Positions 7,923-16,218 of a stretch of DNA of 52,947 nt are shown one piece after another. This DNA is from Arthrobacter sp. AK04 (lineage in GTDB: Bacteria > Actinomycetota > Actinomycetes > Actinomycetales > Micrococcaceae), in contig NZ_JAJOMC010000029.1 in assembly GCF_021129155.1 (NCBI RefSeq), forward strand, positions 1-52,947, written 5' to 3'. Position 1 is the first letter of the stretch. Every line of letters starts with the position of its first letter. The notes below the pieces were generated by a model. It was not told the origin of the DNA, did no database searches, and saw only the letters and a list, made by a program, of their open reading frames with translations. The position numbers and the translations under genes were made by a program.

Positions 7923-9140
7923 ATGACTTCCCCCGATGATCCCGAGCCCTTCAGCCTGCGCAGCATGGCGGTGGCCGCGTTCGGGCCAACGCTGCTGTAC
8001 GGGATCGGCACGGGTGCCATCCTGCCGGTGGTGGCCCTGACGGCCCGCGATCTGGGTGCGTCGGTGGCCGTGGCGGCCCTGGTTGTCACCCTGATCGGGC
8101 TGGGATCATGGTTCTTCAACCTGCCCGCCTCCCTGGTAACCCTCAAATTTGGTGAGCGCTGGTCAATCGTGGGCGCCGCCGTCGCAGCCGGCCTGGCGCT
8201 CGCCGCCGCCGGGCTGACGTCGCTGGTTCCGGACGGGCTGTGGCTGCTCGCTGCGGCGATGGCCGTCGTCGGAATGTCCGGTGCCGTGTTCGGCCTGGCC
8301 CGGCAGAAGTACCTCACCGAGGCCGTGCCCGTGGAATTCCGGGCACGTGCGCTGTCCACCCTGGGCGGGGTGAACCGGATAGGTGTGTTCATCGGCCCGT
8401 TCCTGGGCGCGGCGGTGATGCAGTTTGCCGGCATCAGCGGCGCCTACTGGGTGGGTGTGGTGGCCATGGCGGCCGCCGCGCTGCTGTCCCTCACCATTCC
8501 GGACCTGGCCGTTCCTCCAACGCCCGACGGCGGCCACAAGGGTCCGGAGCCCACGCTGCGGAGCGTCGCGGTGTCCCACGCGGGCGTGTTCCTTTCGCTG
8601 GGCGTGGGGATCCTCCTGCTCAGTGCGCTGCGCTCGTCCCGGCAGGTGGTCATCCCGCTGTGGGCGGACAACCTGGGAATGGACGCCACCTCGGCTTCCC
8701 TGATTTACGGGCTGTCCGGGGCCATCGACATGCTGGTGTTCTATCCCGCGGGCAAGCTCATGGACCGGAAAGGCCGGCAGTTCGTGGCCGTCCCCTCCAC
8801 GCTGATCATGGGGGCGGCCCTGCTGCTGATCCCGCTGACCGGCTCCTTTATGGGGCTGCTGCTGGCGGCACTGCTGATCGGGTTCGGGAACGGGATCAGC
8901 TCCGGTCTGGTGATGACCCTTGGGGCGGACTTCTCGCCGGACCGTGGCCGCGGGCAGTTCCTGGGGCTGTGGAGGTTCATGGCGGACGCCGGGTCCACCG
9001 GCGGTCCCGTGCTCCTCTCCGCGGTGACGGCCCTTGCCACCCTGGGCGCGGGGGTCTCAGCCACGGGCATCCTGGGGTTCGCGGCGGCAGCCGTGTTCGC
9101 CGTCGTTATTCCCCGGCTGAAGCACCGCCGGAACTACTGA
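7923..9140 (+). CDS. MFS transporter (drug/metabolite efflux type)
   Basis: This 405-residue integral membrane protein has about twelve helices in two halves. The loop after helix 2 has the degenerate motif LKFGERWS. The second-half equivalent GKLMDRKGRQF is a clear MFS motif A. The substrate cannot be read from the sequence, though the composition is like single-component exporters. The start at 7923 was chosen because TAGGAT (7910-7915) ends seven bases before it, consistent with a leaderless transcript. An upstream in-frame ATG at 7878 precedes low-quality sequence. Confidence 0.9.
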   Translation: MTSPDDPEPFSLRSMAVAAFGPTLLYGIGTGAILPVVALTARDLGASVAVAALVVTLIGLGSWFFNLPASLVTLKFGERWSIVGAAVAAGLALAAAGLTSLVPDGLWLLAAAMAVVGMSGAVFGLARQKYLTEAVPVEFRARALSTLGGVNRIGVFIGPFLGAAVMQFAGISGAYWVGVVAMAAAALLSLTIPDLAVPPTPDGGHKGPEPTLRSVAVSHAGVFLSLGVGILLLSALRSSRQVVIPLWADNLGMDATSASLIYGLSGAIDMLVFYPAGKLMDRKGRQFVAVPSTLIMGAALLLIPLTGSFMGLLLAALLIGFGNGISSGLVMTLGADFSPDRGRGQFLGLWRFMADAGSTGGPVLLSAVTALATLGAGVSATGILGFAAAAVFAVVIPRLKHRRNY

Positions 9141-9157
9141 CGCGCTATCCTCGACAG

Positions 9158-9862
9158 ATGGGTGAACGGGACGTGAGCACTCGGATCAGTCCGCTGCAGA
9201 AAGCCGTGTGGTGGGCGCAGGACTATGCCTACGCTGCGGTCTGCCAGATCCAGGGCCTGGTGTCGCGGGTACAGCCGGGGTCCTTCCACCAGGGCCACCG
9301 CACCCCGGTGCTCATCATTCCCGGCGTGTACGAAAACTGGCAGTTCATGATGCCGCTCATCAGGGCGATCCACGACGAAGGCCATCCCGTCCACGTGGTC
9401 ACCGTGCTGCAGCGGAACAAACTGGACGTTCCCGTGGCGGCGCGGATGGTGGCGCAGCACCTTGAAGAGGCGGGGCTGCGGGACGCGGCGATTGTGGCGC
9501 ACAGCAAGGGCGGGCTGATCGGGAAGTACACCATGCTCAACCTGGACCCTGAGCACCGCATTTCCCGGATGGTCACGGTATGCACGCCGTTCTCCGGATC
9601 GCGCTACGCCAGGTACATGCTGCTGCCCACCCTGCGGATTTTTTCGCCGCGCAACGCCCTGACGCTTGAGCTGGCCCGCGAGGAGACCATCAACAGCCGC
9701 ATCACCTCCATCTACGGGCCGTTTGATCCGCACATTCCTGAGGGCAGTATCCTTCCCGGCGCCACCAACATCGAGCTGCCCACCGCTGGCCACTTCAGGA
9801 TTTTGGGTGATTCTGAGACGGCGCGGATCATCGTTGAGCAGCTGAACCTTGACGAGCCGTGA
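9158..9862 (+). CDS. Alpha/beta hydrolase, lipase/esterase-like
   Basis: The 234-residue protein has the nucleophile elbow VAHSKGG with Ser116, preceded by strand LIIPGVYENW (oxyanion region), and a C-terminal TAGHFR with candidate catalytic His212. Asp190 is a possible acid. HSKGG instead of the usual GHSMGG is a known variant of triacylglycerol-lipase-like proteins. No signal peptide is present, so it is cytoplasmic. TATCCT ends six bases before the ATG, a leaderless arrangement. A GTG five codons later is an alternative start. Confidence 0.85.
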   Translation: MGERDVSTRISPLQKAVWWAQDYAYAAVCQIQGLVSRVQPGSFHQGHRTPVLIIPGVYENWQFMMPLIRAIHDEGHPVHVVTVLQRNKLDVPVAARMVAQHLEEAGLRDAAIVAHSKGGLIGKYTMLNLDPEHRISRMVTVCTPFSGSRYARYMLLPTLRIFSPRNALTLELAREETINSRITSIYGPFDPHIPEGSILPGATNIELPTAGHFRILGDSETARIIVEQLNLDEP

Positions 9863-9878
9863 CCCGGTTGAACGCAGT

Positions 9879-11015
9879 TCAGCTGGGCGCGGATTCCCGT
9901 GGCGCCGCACTGCCGGGGGCTGTTTCCGCCGCCGGTTCCGGGGCGGCCGGTCTGCGGGCGGCAATAGACCGGGCAAGATAGGCCGCGTCCCTGCCCACTC
10001 CGTGGATCATCGAGGATGCCAGCGAGTGCTGGAAGAGTGAGCCCAGGAAGAACAGCCCCGGCTGGTTGCGGGCTACGCCGCGGTCCTGCACCGGTTCGCC
10101 GCGCTCATCAAAGACCGGAAGATGGATCCAGGCAGTCTCCGGGCGGAAGCCGGTGCACCACACCACATTGGATACTGCGAGGGTCTGTCCGTCGGCCAGT
10201 TGCGGCTGGCTGTTCAGGGTCCCCTCCGTCCTGGGGACCCGCCGGACGCCGGCCGCCGCGAGGTCGCGGTCCTTCACGCGGATCAGCGGGCCGCTGTGAG
10301 CCAGCACCTGCGGCCGCGCTTTGCGTCCCAGAGGAGTGCGCCGCGTCAGGAGATGGCGGAAAGCGAAGAAGACGGCGAGGGTCAGCGGCCTAAAAGCCGG
10401 AGCGTCGATCCGCCAGGGAAGCTCGCCGGGGTGCCTGCCGGAGAGGTACGTCTGGTGGGTCCGGGAGACTTCAAGTGCGATGTCCGCGCCGGAATTGCCG
10501 GCTCCCACCACCAGGACGGCGCCGGGGGAGAGCTGCGCAGGGTTTTTGTACTGGCCTGCATGCACCTGCCGGATGTCCGGGCTGAGCCCGGCGGCGAAGG
10601 ACGGAATTTTTGGCTGCAGGTCCCACCCGGAGGCGACCACGACGTTGGCGGCCTCGAAGGCCTGGCCATCTGCCTCGATCACGAAGCGCTGGCCGTTGTG
10701 GCGCAGCCCGGTGACGCGCACGGCGTTCCGCACGGGCAGGGAGAATTCGGCGGCATAGCCGCTGAGGTACTGGGCGAAGTCCTCCCTGCCTGGGAAGGAC
10801 CAGGGCGCGGCAGGGTAGCGGCTGCCGGGCAAGGCGTCGTATCGGGCTGGTGTGAACAGGCGGAGTGAGTCCCACCTGTTGCGCCAGCTATCGCCCGTGC
10901 GCGGGTTTGCGTCCAGGATGACGAACGGGCGCTTGAGCCTGGCCAGGTGGTAGCCCATAGCCAGGCCGGCCTGGCCGCCGCCAATCACCACCGTGTCGAA
11001 GCTTTCGGCCAGCAT
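9879..11015 (-). CDS. Flavin-dependent monooxygenase / NAD(P)-FAD oxidoreductase
   Basis: The 378-residue protein opens with the FAD-binding motif VVIGGGQAGLAMGYHL. A second dinucleotide fold, VLVVGAGNSGADIALEVSRT, lies near 170 and binds NADPH. This two-fold layout and the segment SWRNRWDSLRLFTPARYDALP match the flavin monooxygenase/Baeyer-Villiger-like group. The start at 11015 has a purine-rich ribosome site (GGAAGGCAGGG). A longer frame from 11078 would begin inside the TetR operator and was rejected. It is divergent from a TetR regulator and probably repressed by it. The substrate is unknown. Confidence 0.9.
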   Translation of the reverse strand: MLAESFDTVVIGGGQAGLAMGYHLARLKRPFVILDANPRTGDSWRNRWDSLRLFTPARYDALPGSRYPAAPWSFPGREDFAQYLSGYAAEFSLPVRNAVRVTGLRHNGQRFVIEADGQAFEAANVVVASGWDLQPKIPSFAAGLSPDIRQVHAGQYKNPAQLSPGAVLVVGAGNSGADIALEVSRTHQTYLSGRHPGELPWRIDAPAFRPLTLAVFFAFRHLLTRRTPLGRKARPQVLAHSGPLIRVKDRDLAAAGVRRVPRTEGTLNSQPQLADGQTLAVSNVVWCTGFRPETAWIHLPVFDERGEPVQDRGVARNQPGLFFLGSLFQHSLASSMIHGVGRDAAYLARSIAARRPAAPEPAAETAPGSAAPRESAPS

Positions 11016-11072
11016 GATGCCCTGCCTTCCCGCCTTGAGCTGCCGCACCGCCGCTCCTGGCGCCCTGCTACA

Positions 11073-11099
11073 ATTCATCCGAAACTGCTTCGGATGAAT
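11073..11099. promoter_or_regulatory. TetR-type operator, 11-bp perfect inverted repeat
   Basis: ATTCATCCGAA and TTCGGATGAAT form a perfect inverted repeat around a 5-bp spacer in the divergent region between the monooxygenase and TetR genes. A -10-like TACAAT (11069-11074) overlaps its left edge, so binding would block transcription. Confidence 0.85.
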
Positions 11100-11116
11100 A
11101 AAGGGTAGGACCGACC

Positions 11117-11776
11117 ATGAGTGAAGTCAATCCCTCTGCCCGCCGCTACAACTCCCTTCGCAGGAAGGAGCAGGCCTCCGCCACCCGGGACGCGGTACTT
11201 GCCGCAGCCCGGGAGCTGTTTGTGCGGGACGGGTACCGTTCCACCACCGTGAATGCCATCGCCCGGCGTGCGGGAGTCGCCGTCGATACCGTCTATGCCG
11301 CCATCGGCCGGAAGCCGGACCTGCTGCGTGAGGTGGTTGAAAGTGCCATCTCAGGGACCGGCCAGGCGGTTCCCGCTGAGCAGCGCGATTACGTTCTCCA
11401 GTTGCGTGAGGCAAAGACGGCCAGGGAGAAAATCAGCATCTACGCCCATGCCCTGGCCCTGATCCAGCCGCGGCTGGCGCCGGTGTACGTTGCGCTCCGG
11501 GATGCGGCCGGCACGGACCGCGACTGCGCCGCGCTCTGGGAGCAAATCTCAACCAGGCGGGCCACGAACATGCGGAAGTTCATCGAGGACCTGGCATCAA
11601 CCGGCGAGCTGCGTACGGACCGGCCTTCGGCAGAACTGGCGGACGCGGTGTGGAGCATGAACGGCCCGGAGTACTGGGTGCTGCTGGTGGACCAGCGTGG
11701 CTGGGCGCCGGAGCAGTTCGCCGGCTGGCTCACCGATGCGTGGTGCAGGCTCCTGCTTGACGACGGCGGCAGGTGA
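11117..11776 (+). CDS. TetR/AcrR family transcriptional regulator
   Basis: The 219-residue protein has an N-terminal TetR helix-turn-helix (about residues 17-65, with AARELFVRDGYRSTTVNAIA and AGVAVDTVYAAIGRKPDLL) and an all-helical ligand/dimer domain after it. An AGGA-containing ribosome site precedes the ATG. The gene is divergent from a flavin monooxygenase with an 11-bp inverted repeat between them, the classic layout for local repression and autoregulation. The inducer is probably a substrate of the monooxygenase (inference). Confidence 0.93.
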   Translation: MSEVNPSARRYNSLRRKEQASATRDAVLAAARELFVRDGYRSTTVNAIARRAGVAVDTVYAAIGRKPDLLREVVESAISGTGQAVPAEQRDYVLQLREAKTAREKISIYAHALALIQPRLAPVYVALRDAAGTDRDCAALWEQISTRRATNMRKFIEDLASTGELRTDRPSAELADAVWSMNGPEYWVLLVDQRGWAPEQFAGWLTDAWCRLLLDDGGR

Positions 11777-11876
11777 ACGCCGCCGGCGCTGCCAGGATTC
11801 ACCGCGCGCCGGGAACGTATTATGGGCCGGTACTGATGTAGGGCAATGAAAATGCAGGGGCCGGGAGGACGTGGGT

Positions 11877-12779
11877 ATGACATCTGGTGTGGACGGGAAC
11901 CAGGCCGTTCCCCAGGAGCCGGACCATTCGCGGATCGAGAGTCCGGTGGAACGGCGGCAAAGCAGGTGGGCCACGGTCTTGGCGGTGCTGCAGCGGGTGC
12001 TGTACCTGGTGGTGACGGTCGCCGTCGGCTGGGCTGTGTGGTTTTTCCTGCTGTCGCGGCTTTCGCGCGGGCCCGAGCAGGCGTGGGTGTTCCTGCCGGT
12101 GTGGCTGATCCTGGCCTACGCCCTGCTGCCGCGCATCCATAAGATCCTGAGCAGCCTCTACATCCCGGACTACTTCATTGGCAGGGCCAGGACGGGCGAC
12201 GGCGTCCTCGGCGATCCGGTGAACCTCGCCGTGGTGGGGACGGAGGAGGAGCTGCGCCGGGCCATGCGCACCGCCGGCTGGGTGGAGGCCGATCCCATTA
12301 CCCCGGCCACGGCCTGGCATACCCTCACCTCCACTGCCCTGGGCCGCAGCTATCCGGCAGCGCCCGTCAGCTCGCTGTATGTGTTCGGCAACAGGCAGGA
12401 CCTGGCGTTCCAGCGGGAGATCGACGGGAATCCGCGGAAGCGGCACCATGTCCGGTTCTGGAAGTGTCCGCCCGGGTGGATGCTGCCCGGCGGCCTGTCC
12501 GTGGACTGGGTGGGCGCGGGTACGTACGACCGCAGCGTGGGCCTGTCCCTGTTCACCTTCCAGATCACGCATAAGATCGCGGACCGCACCGATGAGGAGC
12601 GGGACTTCATCATCGCCACGCTGGAGGCTGCCGACGCCGTGGAATCGGTCCACGTCATCCTCAACTATTCCAGCGGCTACCACCACCGCAACGGCGGCGG
12701 CGACGCGATCCGTACCGACGGGCACCTGCCCATCATCGACCTATACGAGCCGGGGCGGCCGGGCGTGGTGGGGTCCTAG
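11877..12779 (+). CDS. LssY C-terminal domain membrane protein
   Basis: The 300-residue protein has two hydrophobic helices (about 35-62 and 70-90) followed by a soluble domain. That domain matches the LssY C-terminal family: the segment AAPVSSLYVFGNRQDLAFQR, then HHVRFWKCP and YDRSVGLSLFTFQITHKI. LssY domains occur alone or fused to PAP2/DedA proteins and have no defined reaction. The start is fixed by GGGAGGA (11863-11869) seven bases before the ATG. It appears monocistronic. Confidence 0.82.
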   Translation: MTSGVDGNQAVPQEPDHSRIESPVERRQSRWATVLAVLQRVLYLVVTVAVGWAVWFFLLSRLSRGPEQAWVFLPVWLILAYALLPRIHKILSSLYIPDYFIGRARTGDGVLGDPVNLAVVGTEEELRRAMRTAGWVEADPITPATAWHTLTSTALGRSYPAAPVSSLYVFGNRQDLAFQREIDGNPRKRHHVRFWKCPPGWMLPGGLSVDWVGAGTYDRSVGLSLFTFQITHKIADRTDEERDFIIATLEAADAVESVHVILNYSSGYHHRNGGGDAIRTDGHLPIIDLYEPGRPGVVGS

Positions 12780-12964
12780 GATGCGTTGAAGGCATTGCTG
12801 GTTGCTGGAACTAGTGTTCCGCTCGTGGCGGTCAGTGTGCAGCCGCTGGCTTTTCCTGCAACTTCAAGGTCGGGAAACAATACAGCACCCCGGGATGCCA
12901 CCGGGAGTGTGCCCTTGATACAACGTTTCCGCAGTTCAGGGCTATATGGTGCCGTAGTGGCCTG

Positions 12965-13420
12965 CTAGTTTCCGGCACTGTCCAGGGCGCCATCGGCGTC
13001 GGACCTGGCGTTGCCGAAGTCACCCCTGAGGACTTTGAGGGCGTACTTCTCCAGGTCAATCTCCTTGCGGCTGCGGACTCCCATCCGCCGGAAAAGGGGG
13101 ATGGGCGGGCACCAGCCCTGGATGGCGTGCTGTACAAGGAAGGTGAGGACAACCGCGGGCAGCGCCAGCCACCTCTTGTTGACTGCCGCAGCCAGCACGG
13201 TGCCGGTGAGGGCAAGGGAAGAAGCGTTGAGCTCCAGCACGCGCTCGATGTCCCATTCACGGTCAAGCTCCCGGATGCGCGCCGAAATCTCTGATTTTGA
13301 CCGTGCTTCGTAGGACCTAATGTGCTCTTTGATTTCGTGGTCAAGATGCGCCTGCACCGCGTCGGGGGTCGCAGCCCGCACCGGTTCTGGAATGTTGAAC
13401 TGGGGTTCCTGGTCTGCCAC
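12965..13420 (-). CDS. YgaP-like transmembrane domain protein (DUF2892 type)
   Basis: The 151-residue protein has a charged helical N-terminus (about 20-60, coiled-coil-like) followed by a DUF2892/YgaP-like membrane hairpin: NASSLALTGTVLAAAVNKRW, LPAVVLTFLVQHAIQGWCPP and the characteristic PLFRRMGVRSRKEID. In many proteins this hairpin follows a rhodanese domain, but here no rhodanese is present. The gene is divergent from the DUF302 gene, whose family also appears in CsoR-linked sulfur/persulfide operons, so a shared role is possible but unproven. Confidence 0.82.
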   Translation of the reverse strand: MADQEPQFNIPEPVRAATPDAVQAHLDHEIKEHIRSYEARSKSEISARIRELDREWDIERVLELNASSLALTGTVLAAAVNKRWLALPAVVLTFLVQHAIQGWCPPIPLFRRMGVRSRKEIDLEKYALKVLRGDFGNARSDADGALDSAGN

Positions 13421-13541
13421 GACATCTCCTTTGATCCGATGTCCTCATGCTACCGTCCATGTCCGTATGGGTGGTTAGCGGCCCCGCGGCCGACAGTTGA
13501 CGCCACGAGTGCCGGCGGACCGTGGACCCCCGTAGCCATAA

Positions 13542-13558
13542 ACACCCCCCGGGGGTAT
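13542..13558. promoter_or_regulatory. CsoR/CstR-like operator and promoter for the DUF302 gene
   Basis: ACACCCCCCGGGGGTAT is a C-tract/G-tract dyad typical of CsoR-family operators (ATAC-C4/5-G4/5-GTAT type). It overlaps a -10-like TACGAT at 13558-13563. No CsoR-family gene lies in the window, so the regulator would be encoded elsewhere. Confidence 0.6.
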
Positions 13559-13606
13559 ACGATGGCGACATACCCGTCAGTAGGAGCAACCGCCTGAGGA
13601 GGCATC

Positions 13607-14032
13607 ATGAGCTACACGCACACCATCACCGTTCCACTTGCCTGGGACGAGGCGCTGCAGCAAGCGAAGGAGGCCCTGGCCGAGCAGGGTTTCGGCATCC
13701 TTTCGGAGATCAACGTCCGTGCCACCTTCGAGGCCAAACTGGGGTCCGAAGCCGCCGCATCCCTTGGCGACTACGTCATCCTCGGCGCCTGCAACCCGAA
13801 TCTTGCCAGCCGCGCTCTCGCCGCCGATCCGGACATGGGTGCCCTGCTGCCCTGCAACGTGGTGGTCCGCCGCAGCACCGAGGCCGGCGAAACCACCATC
13901 CAGGCAATCGACCCGCAGACCATGGTGCAGTTGAGCGACAACCCTGCGGTCAAGGAAGTAGCGGACGACGCCGACACGCGCCTCCGCGCGGCCCTCGCCA
14001 GCCTTACTGGCAGCGCCGGTCCGGCGAACTGA
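13607..14032 (+). CDS. DUF302 domain protein
   Basis: The 141-residue protein is a single DUF302 domain, with the hallmark LAWDEALQQAKEALAEQGFG near the N-terminus and YVILGACNPNLASRAL followed by GALLPCNVVV in the middle. DUF302 proteins are small cytoplasmic proteins of unknown reaction, often found with CsoR-type regulators, rhodaneses or sulfur carriers. A strong GAGGAGG ribosome site precedes the ATG. The adjacent methyltransferase starts about 40 bp downstream and is likely co-transcribed. Cys88 in LLPCNV is conserved in the family as I know it. Confidence 0.9.
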   Translation: MSYTHTITVPLAWDEALQQAKEALAEQGFGILSEINVRATFEAKLGSEAAASLGDYVILGACNPNLASRALAADPDMGALLPCNVVVRRSTEAGETTIQAIDPQTMVQLSDNPAVKEVADDADTRLRAALASLTGSAGPAN

Positions 14033-14070
14033 GCAGCGTGACCGGCGGCAGCCAGGGAGCCGACCCCGCG

Positions 14071-14730
14071 ATGGAACGCGGGCCGGCGGAACTGCAGCAC
14101 CCCCGCTTCGCCCGTGCCTACGCCCGGGTGGTCGGGGAGATGAACCGCCGCGGCGCTACCGAACACCGCCGTGAGCTGATGGCCGGGCTGCGCGGTTCCG
14201 TCGTCGAAATCGGCGCGGGCGACGGGTCCGGTTTTGCGCTGTACCCGCCGGCCGTAACCCACGTGCTGGCCATCGAACCGGACGACTACCTCAGGAGCAT
14301 CGCCGCCGCCAAGGCAGCCTCCGCCCCCGTGCCAGTGACGGTACGCGCCGGAGCGGCCGAGCATATTCCTGCGGCGGATGCCAGCGTGGATGCCGTGGTG
14401 TCCAGCCTGGTCCTGTGCAGCGTCAGCGAGCAGGCCCCGGTGCTGGCCGAGATCCGACGCGTCCTTCGTCCCGGCGGAACCCTTGCCTTCTACGAACACG
14501 TCCGTTCGGAAAACCGGCTGATCGCTGCGGTGGAGGATCTGCTGGCCCCTGCCTGGCAGCGGTTCGCCGGCGGATGCCATCCCAACCGGGACACCGTGGC
14601 GGCCATTGGGGAGGCTGGCTTTGCGCCGGCAGGCAGCCGGCGCTTCAATTTCGCCGTTGGCCCCTTGTCGCCCGCCTGGGCCCACGTGCTGGGCACGGCC
14701 ATCAGTCCCGGGCAACCCGCCGGGGACTGA
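14071..14730 (+). CDS. Class I SAM-dependent methyltransferase
   Basis: The 219-residue protein has SAM-binding motif I (VVEIGAGDGSGF, about 43-54), an acidic motif II (IEPDD), the post-motif DASVDAVVSSLVLCSV, and RVLRPGGTLAFYEHV typical of the Methyltransf_11 group. AGGGAG (14054-14059) supports the ATG at 14071. A GTG at 14038 in the same frame is an alternative. It is probably the second gene of an operon with DUF302. The methyl acceptor is unknown, and the fold is common to small-molecule and quinone methyltransferases. Confidence 0.88.
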   Translation: MERGPAELQHPRFARAYARVVGEMNRRGATEHRRELMAGLRGSVVEIGAGDGSGFALYPPAVTHVLAIEPDDYLRSIAAAKAASAPVPVTVRAGAAEHIPAADASVDAVVSSLVLCSVSEQAPVLAEIRRVLRPGGTLAFYEHVRSENRLIAAVEDLLAPAWQRFAGGCHPNRDTVAAIGEAGFAPAGSRRFNFAVGPLSPAWAHVLGTAISPGQPAGD

Positions 14731-15129
14731 CCCGGCACAAGCGTGGAAATCCCGGCGCCGCCGTTGGGGGGAAGGGCGGCGCCGGGACGTTTGAGGAGCA
14801 CGCGGTCCGGTTGCAGGGGGACCGACGCGCTCGCCGTCTCACGGCTGCCAGGAGCCGGGCGGAAGGCTGCTGATACCTGGCGGGGCCCACTTCAAAACTC
14901 CGCCAGGAGAGTGATGGGCTGCGGAACCATCCGGCTGGATGGCCTGCCGCCTGGCTGCTGCCGCCCGTCTCCTGATAGCCACTACTATCTACCGGGCCCA
15001 TCAAAATACTCACCAGTAATACGTCAAGGTTCGGTCAAGGTTTCCCGGGGCTATGAACGCTGTTTCGGCCCCGCCCGGGCCCGTGCGGCGCAGGAGAAAA
15101 TTCCTTAGGCTTCCCCGGGAAAGGTGGCC
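14731..15129. other. Intergenic region between convergent genes
   Basis: Apart from the terminator at 14751-14786, no gene was found. TTTCCCGGGG (15041-15050) and CCCCGGGAAA (15113-15122) form a 10-bp inverted repeat with a long loop, of doubtful meaning. Confidence 0.5.
14751..14786 (+). terminator. GC-rich hairpin terminator after the methyltransferase gene
   Basis: CCCGGCGCCGCC and GGCGGCGCCGGG form a perfect 12-bp stem with a 12-base loop, 20 bp after the stop codon. There is no T-run, which is common for actinobacterial terminators. Confidence 0.7.
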
Positions 15130-16035
15130 TCAGCGCCTTGCCGGGACCCGTCGTCGTGCGGCGTATGCGAACAGGGACGTCGTGGCCACAGTGGCCAGGT
15201 ATCCGGCGATCACAATCAGTGAGATTCCCGCCCAGAAATAGTGGGTGGTGCTGGTCTCCTGCCAGGGGCTCGGGGCGATCCGCGCCAGCGAGTACAGCGC
15301 CACCGCAGCAGACGCCAGCCCGATGAAAACCGGCAGCGTCAGCCAGATCCGGGCCGAACCGATGTGCCCGCCAAAGCCGTCCCATGCATTCCACGTCCCG
15401 CGCCGGACGATGAGCCAGCCTGCAGGAATCATGAACGCGCCCACCAGCAGGAACGCTGCCACCACGTCCGCAGGGCGGTGCCACTGGTTGATCAGCGTGG
15501 ACACCCCTGATGCGATGGCGAACGTGCCGCCGACGAATCCGGCCATCGGACGCCAGCGTGGCGAGGCCATAAGAAACACCGCAGCCGCCGCCGACGCCGC
15601 CAGCGTGGTGTGGCCGGAGGGCAGCGAGTTCAGCTCCAGGGTCACCACGCCCTTGTCCGGGCGGGCCGGCAGGAGGTCCTTCAGCACCTGCGTGGCTATG
15701 TTCGCCCCGATGCAGGCGGCCACGGCAATCCCGGCCTCCGCCCAGTGCTTCCGGATCACGGTCACAAACAGGACCACGACGGCGGCCATCACCAGGGAGA
15801 CCGTGGGCAGCAGGTCCAGGAACTTGGTGGTCGCCTTGCCCGCCGGTCCGTGCAGCTCCACAGCTTCCACCAGCGCGGACTCATCAATGAACTGGCCCGT
15901 GGTGGTCTGGACAAAGTAGTAGTAGGTGGCCGCCAGCCCGGCCACGCACGCCAGCGTGGCAAGCACGAACAGGAAACCCGACCCCGTTGCGGGTTGGGCT
16001 GCGGTCCTGCTCGTTGCCTGGCGTTGAAAAGTCAT
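15130..16035 (-). CDS. PAP2 superfamily phosphatase, membrane-bound
   Basis: The 301-residue protein has six or more hydrophobic helices and the three PAP2 signature motifs: KDLLPARP (119-126), PSGH (139-142, with catalytic His142) and an HRPAD motif with His186 and Asp190. Such enzymes dephosphorylate lipid phosphates such as phosphatidate or undecaprenyl diphosphate at the outer face of the membrane. The C-terminal half adds extra helices beyond the minimal family. The ATG at 16035 lacks a ribosome site. No other start is convincing because the upstream frame is low-complexity. Confidence 0.9.
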   Translation of the reverse strand: MTFQRQATSRTAAQPATGSGFLFVLATLACVAGLAATYYYFVQTTTGQFIDESALVEAVELHGPAGKATTKFLDLLPTVSLVMAAVVVLFVTVIRKHWAEAGIAVAACIGANIATQVLKDLLPARPDKGVVTLELNSLPSGHTTLAASAAAAVFLMASPRWRPMAGFVGGTFAIASGVSTLINQWHRPADVVAAFLLVGAFMIPAGWLIVRRGTWNAWDGFGGHIGSARIWLTLPVFIGLASAAVALYSLARIAPSPWQETSTTHYFWAGISLIVIAGYLATVATTSLFAYAARRRVPARR

Positions 16036-16218
16036 CGGGATAAGGGTGTCACAGAAAGCTGGGATCCCGCCGCACGCGGGGCCCCGCCCACCGCGCCCCG
16101 TGACCGGAATGCGTAACGTTTGCGATGGTGCCGAAACTGAACCCGCGTGATGGCTGCGAGACCGGGATGGGAACGCGCCAAAAGCCGCGCATTTCTGGAC
16201 GCTTGTACAGTTGGATCC

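Noticed and set aside
8240..9157. A long plus-strand frame fusing upstream sequence to the hydrolase
   Set aside because: The upstream part is an out-of-frame reading of the MFS gene. The hydrolase begins at 9158 after a TATCCT box.
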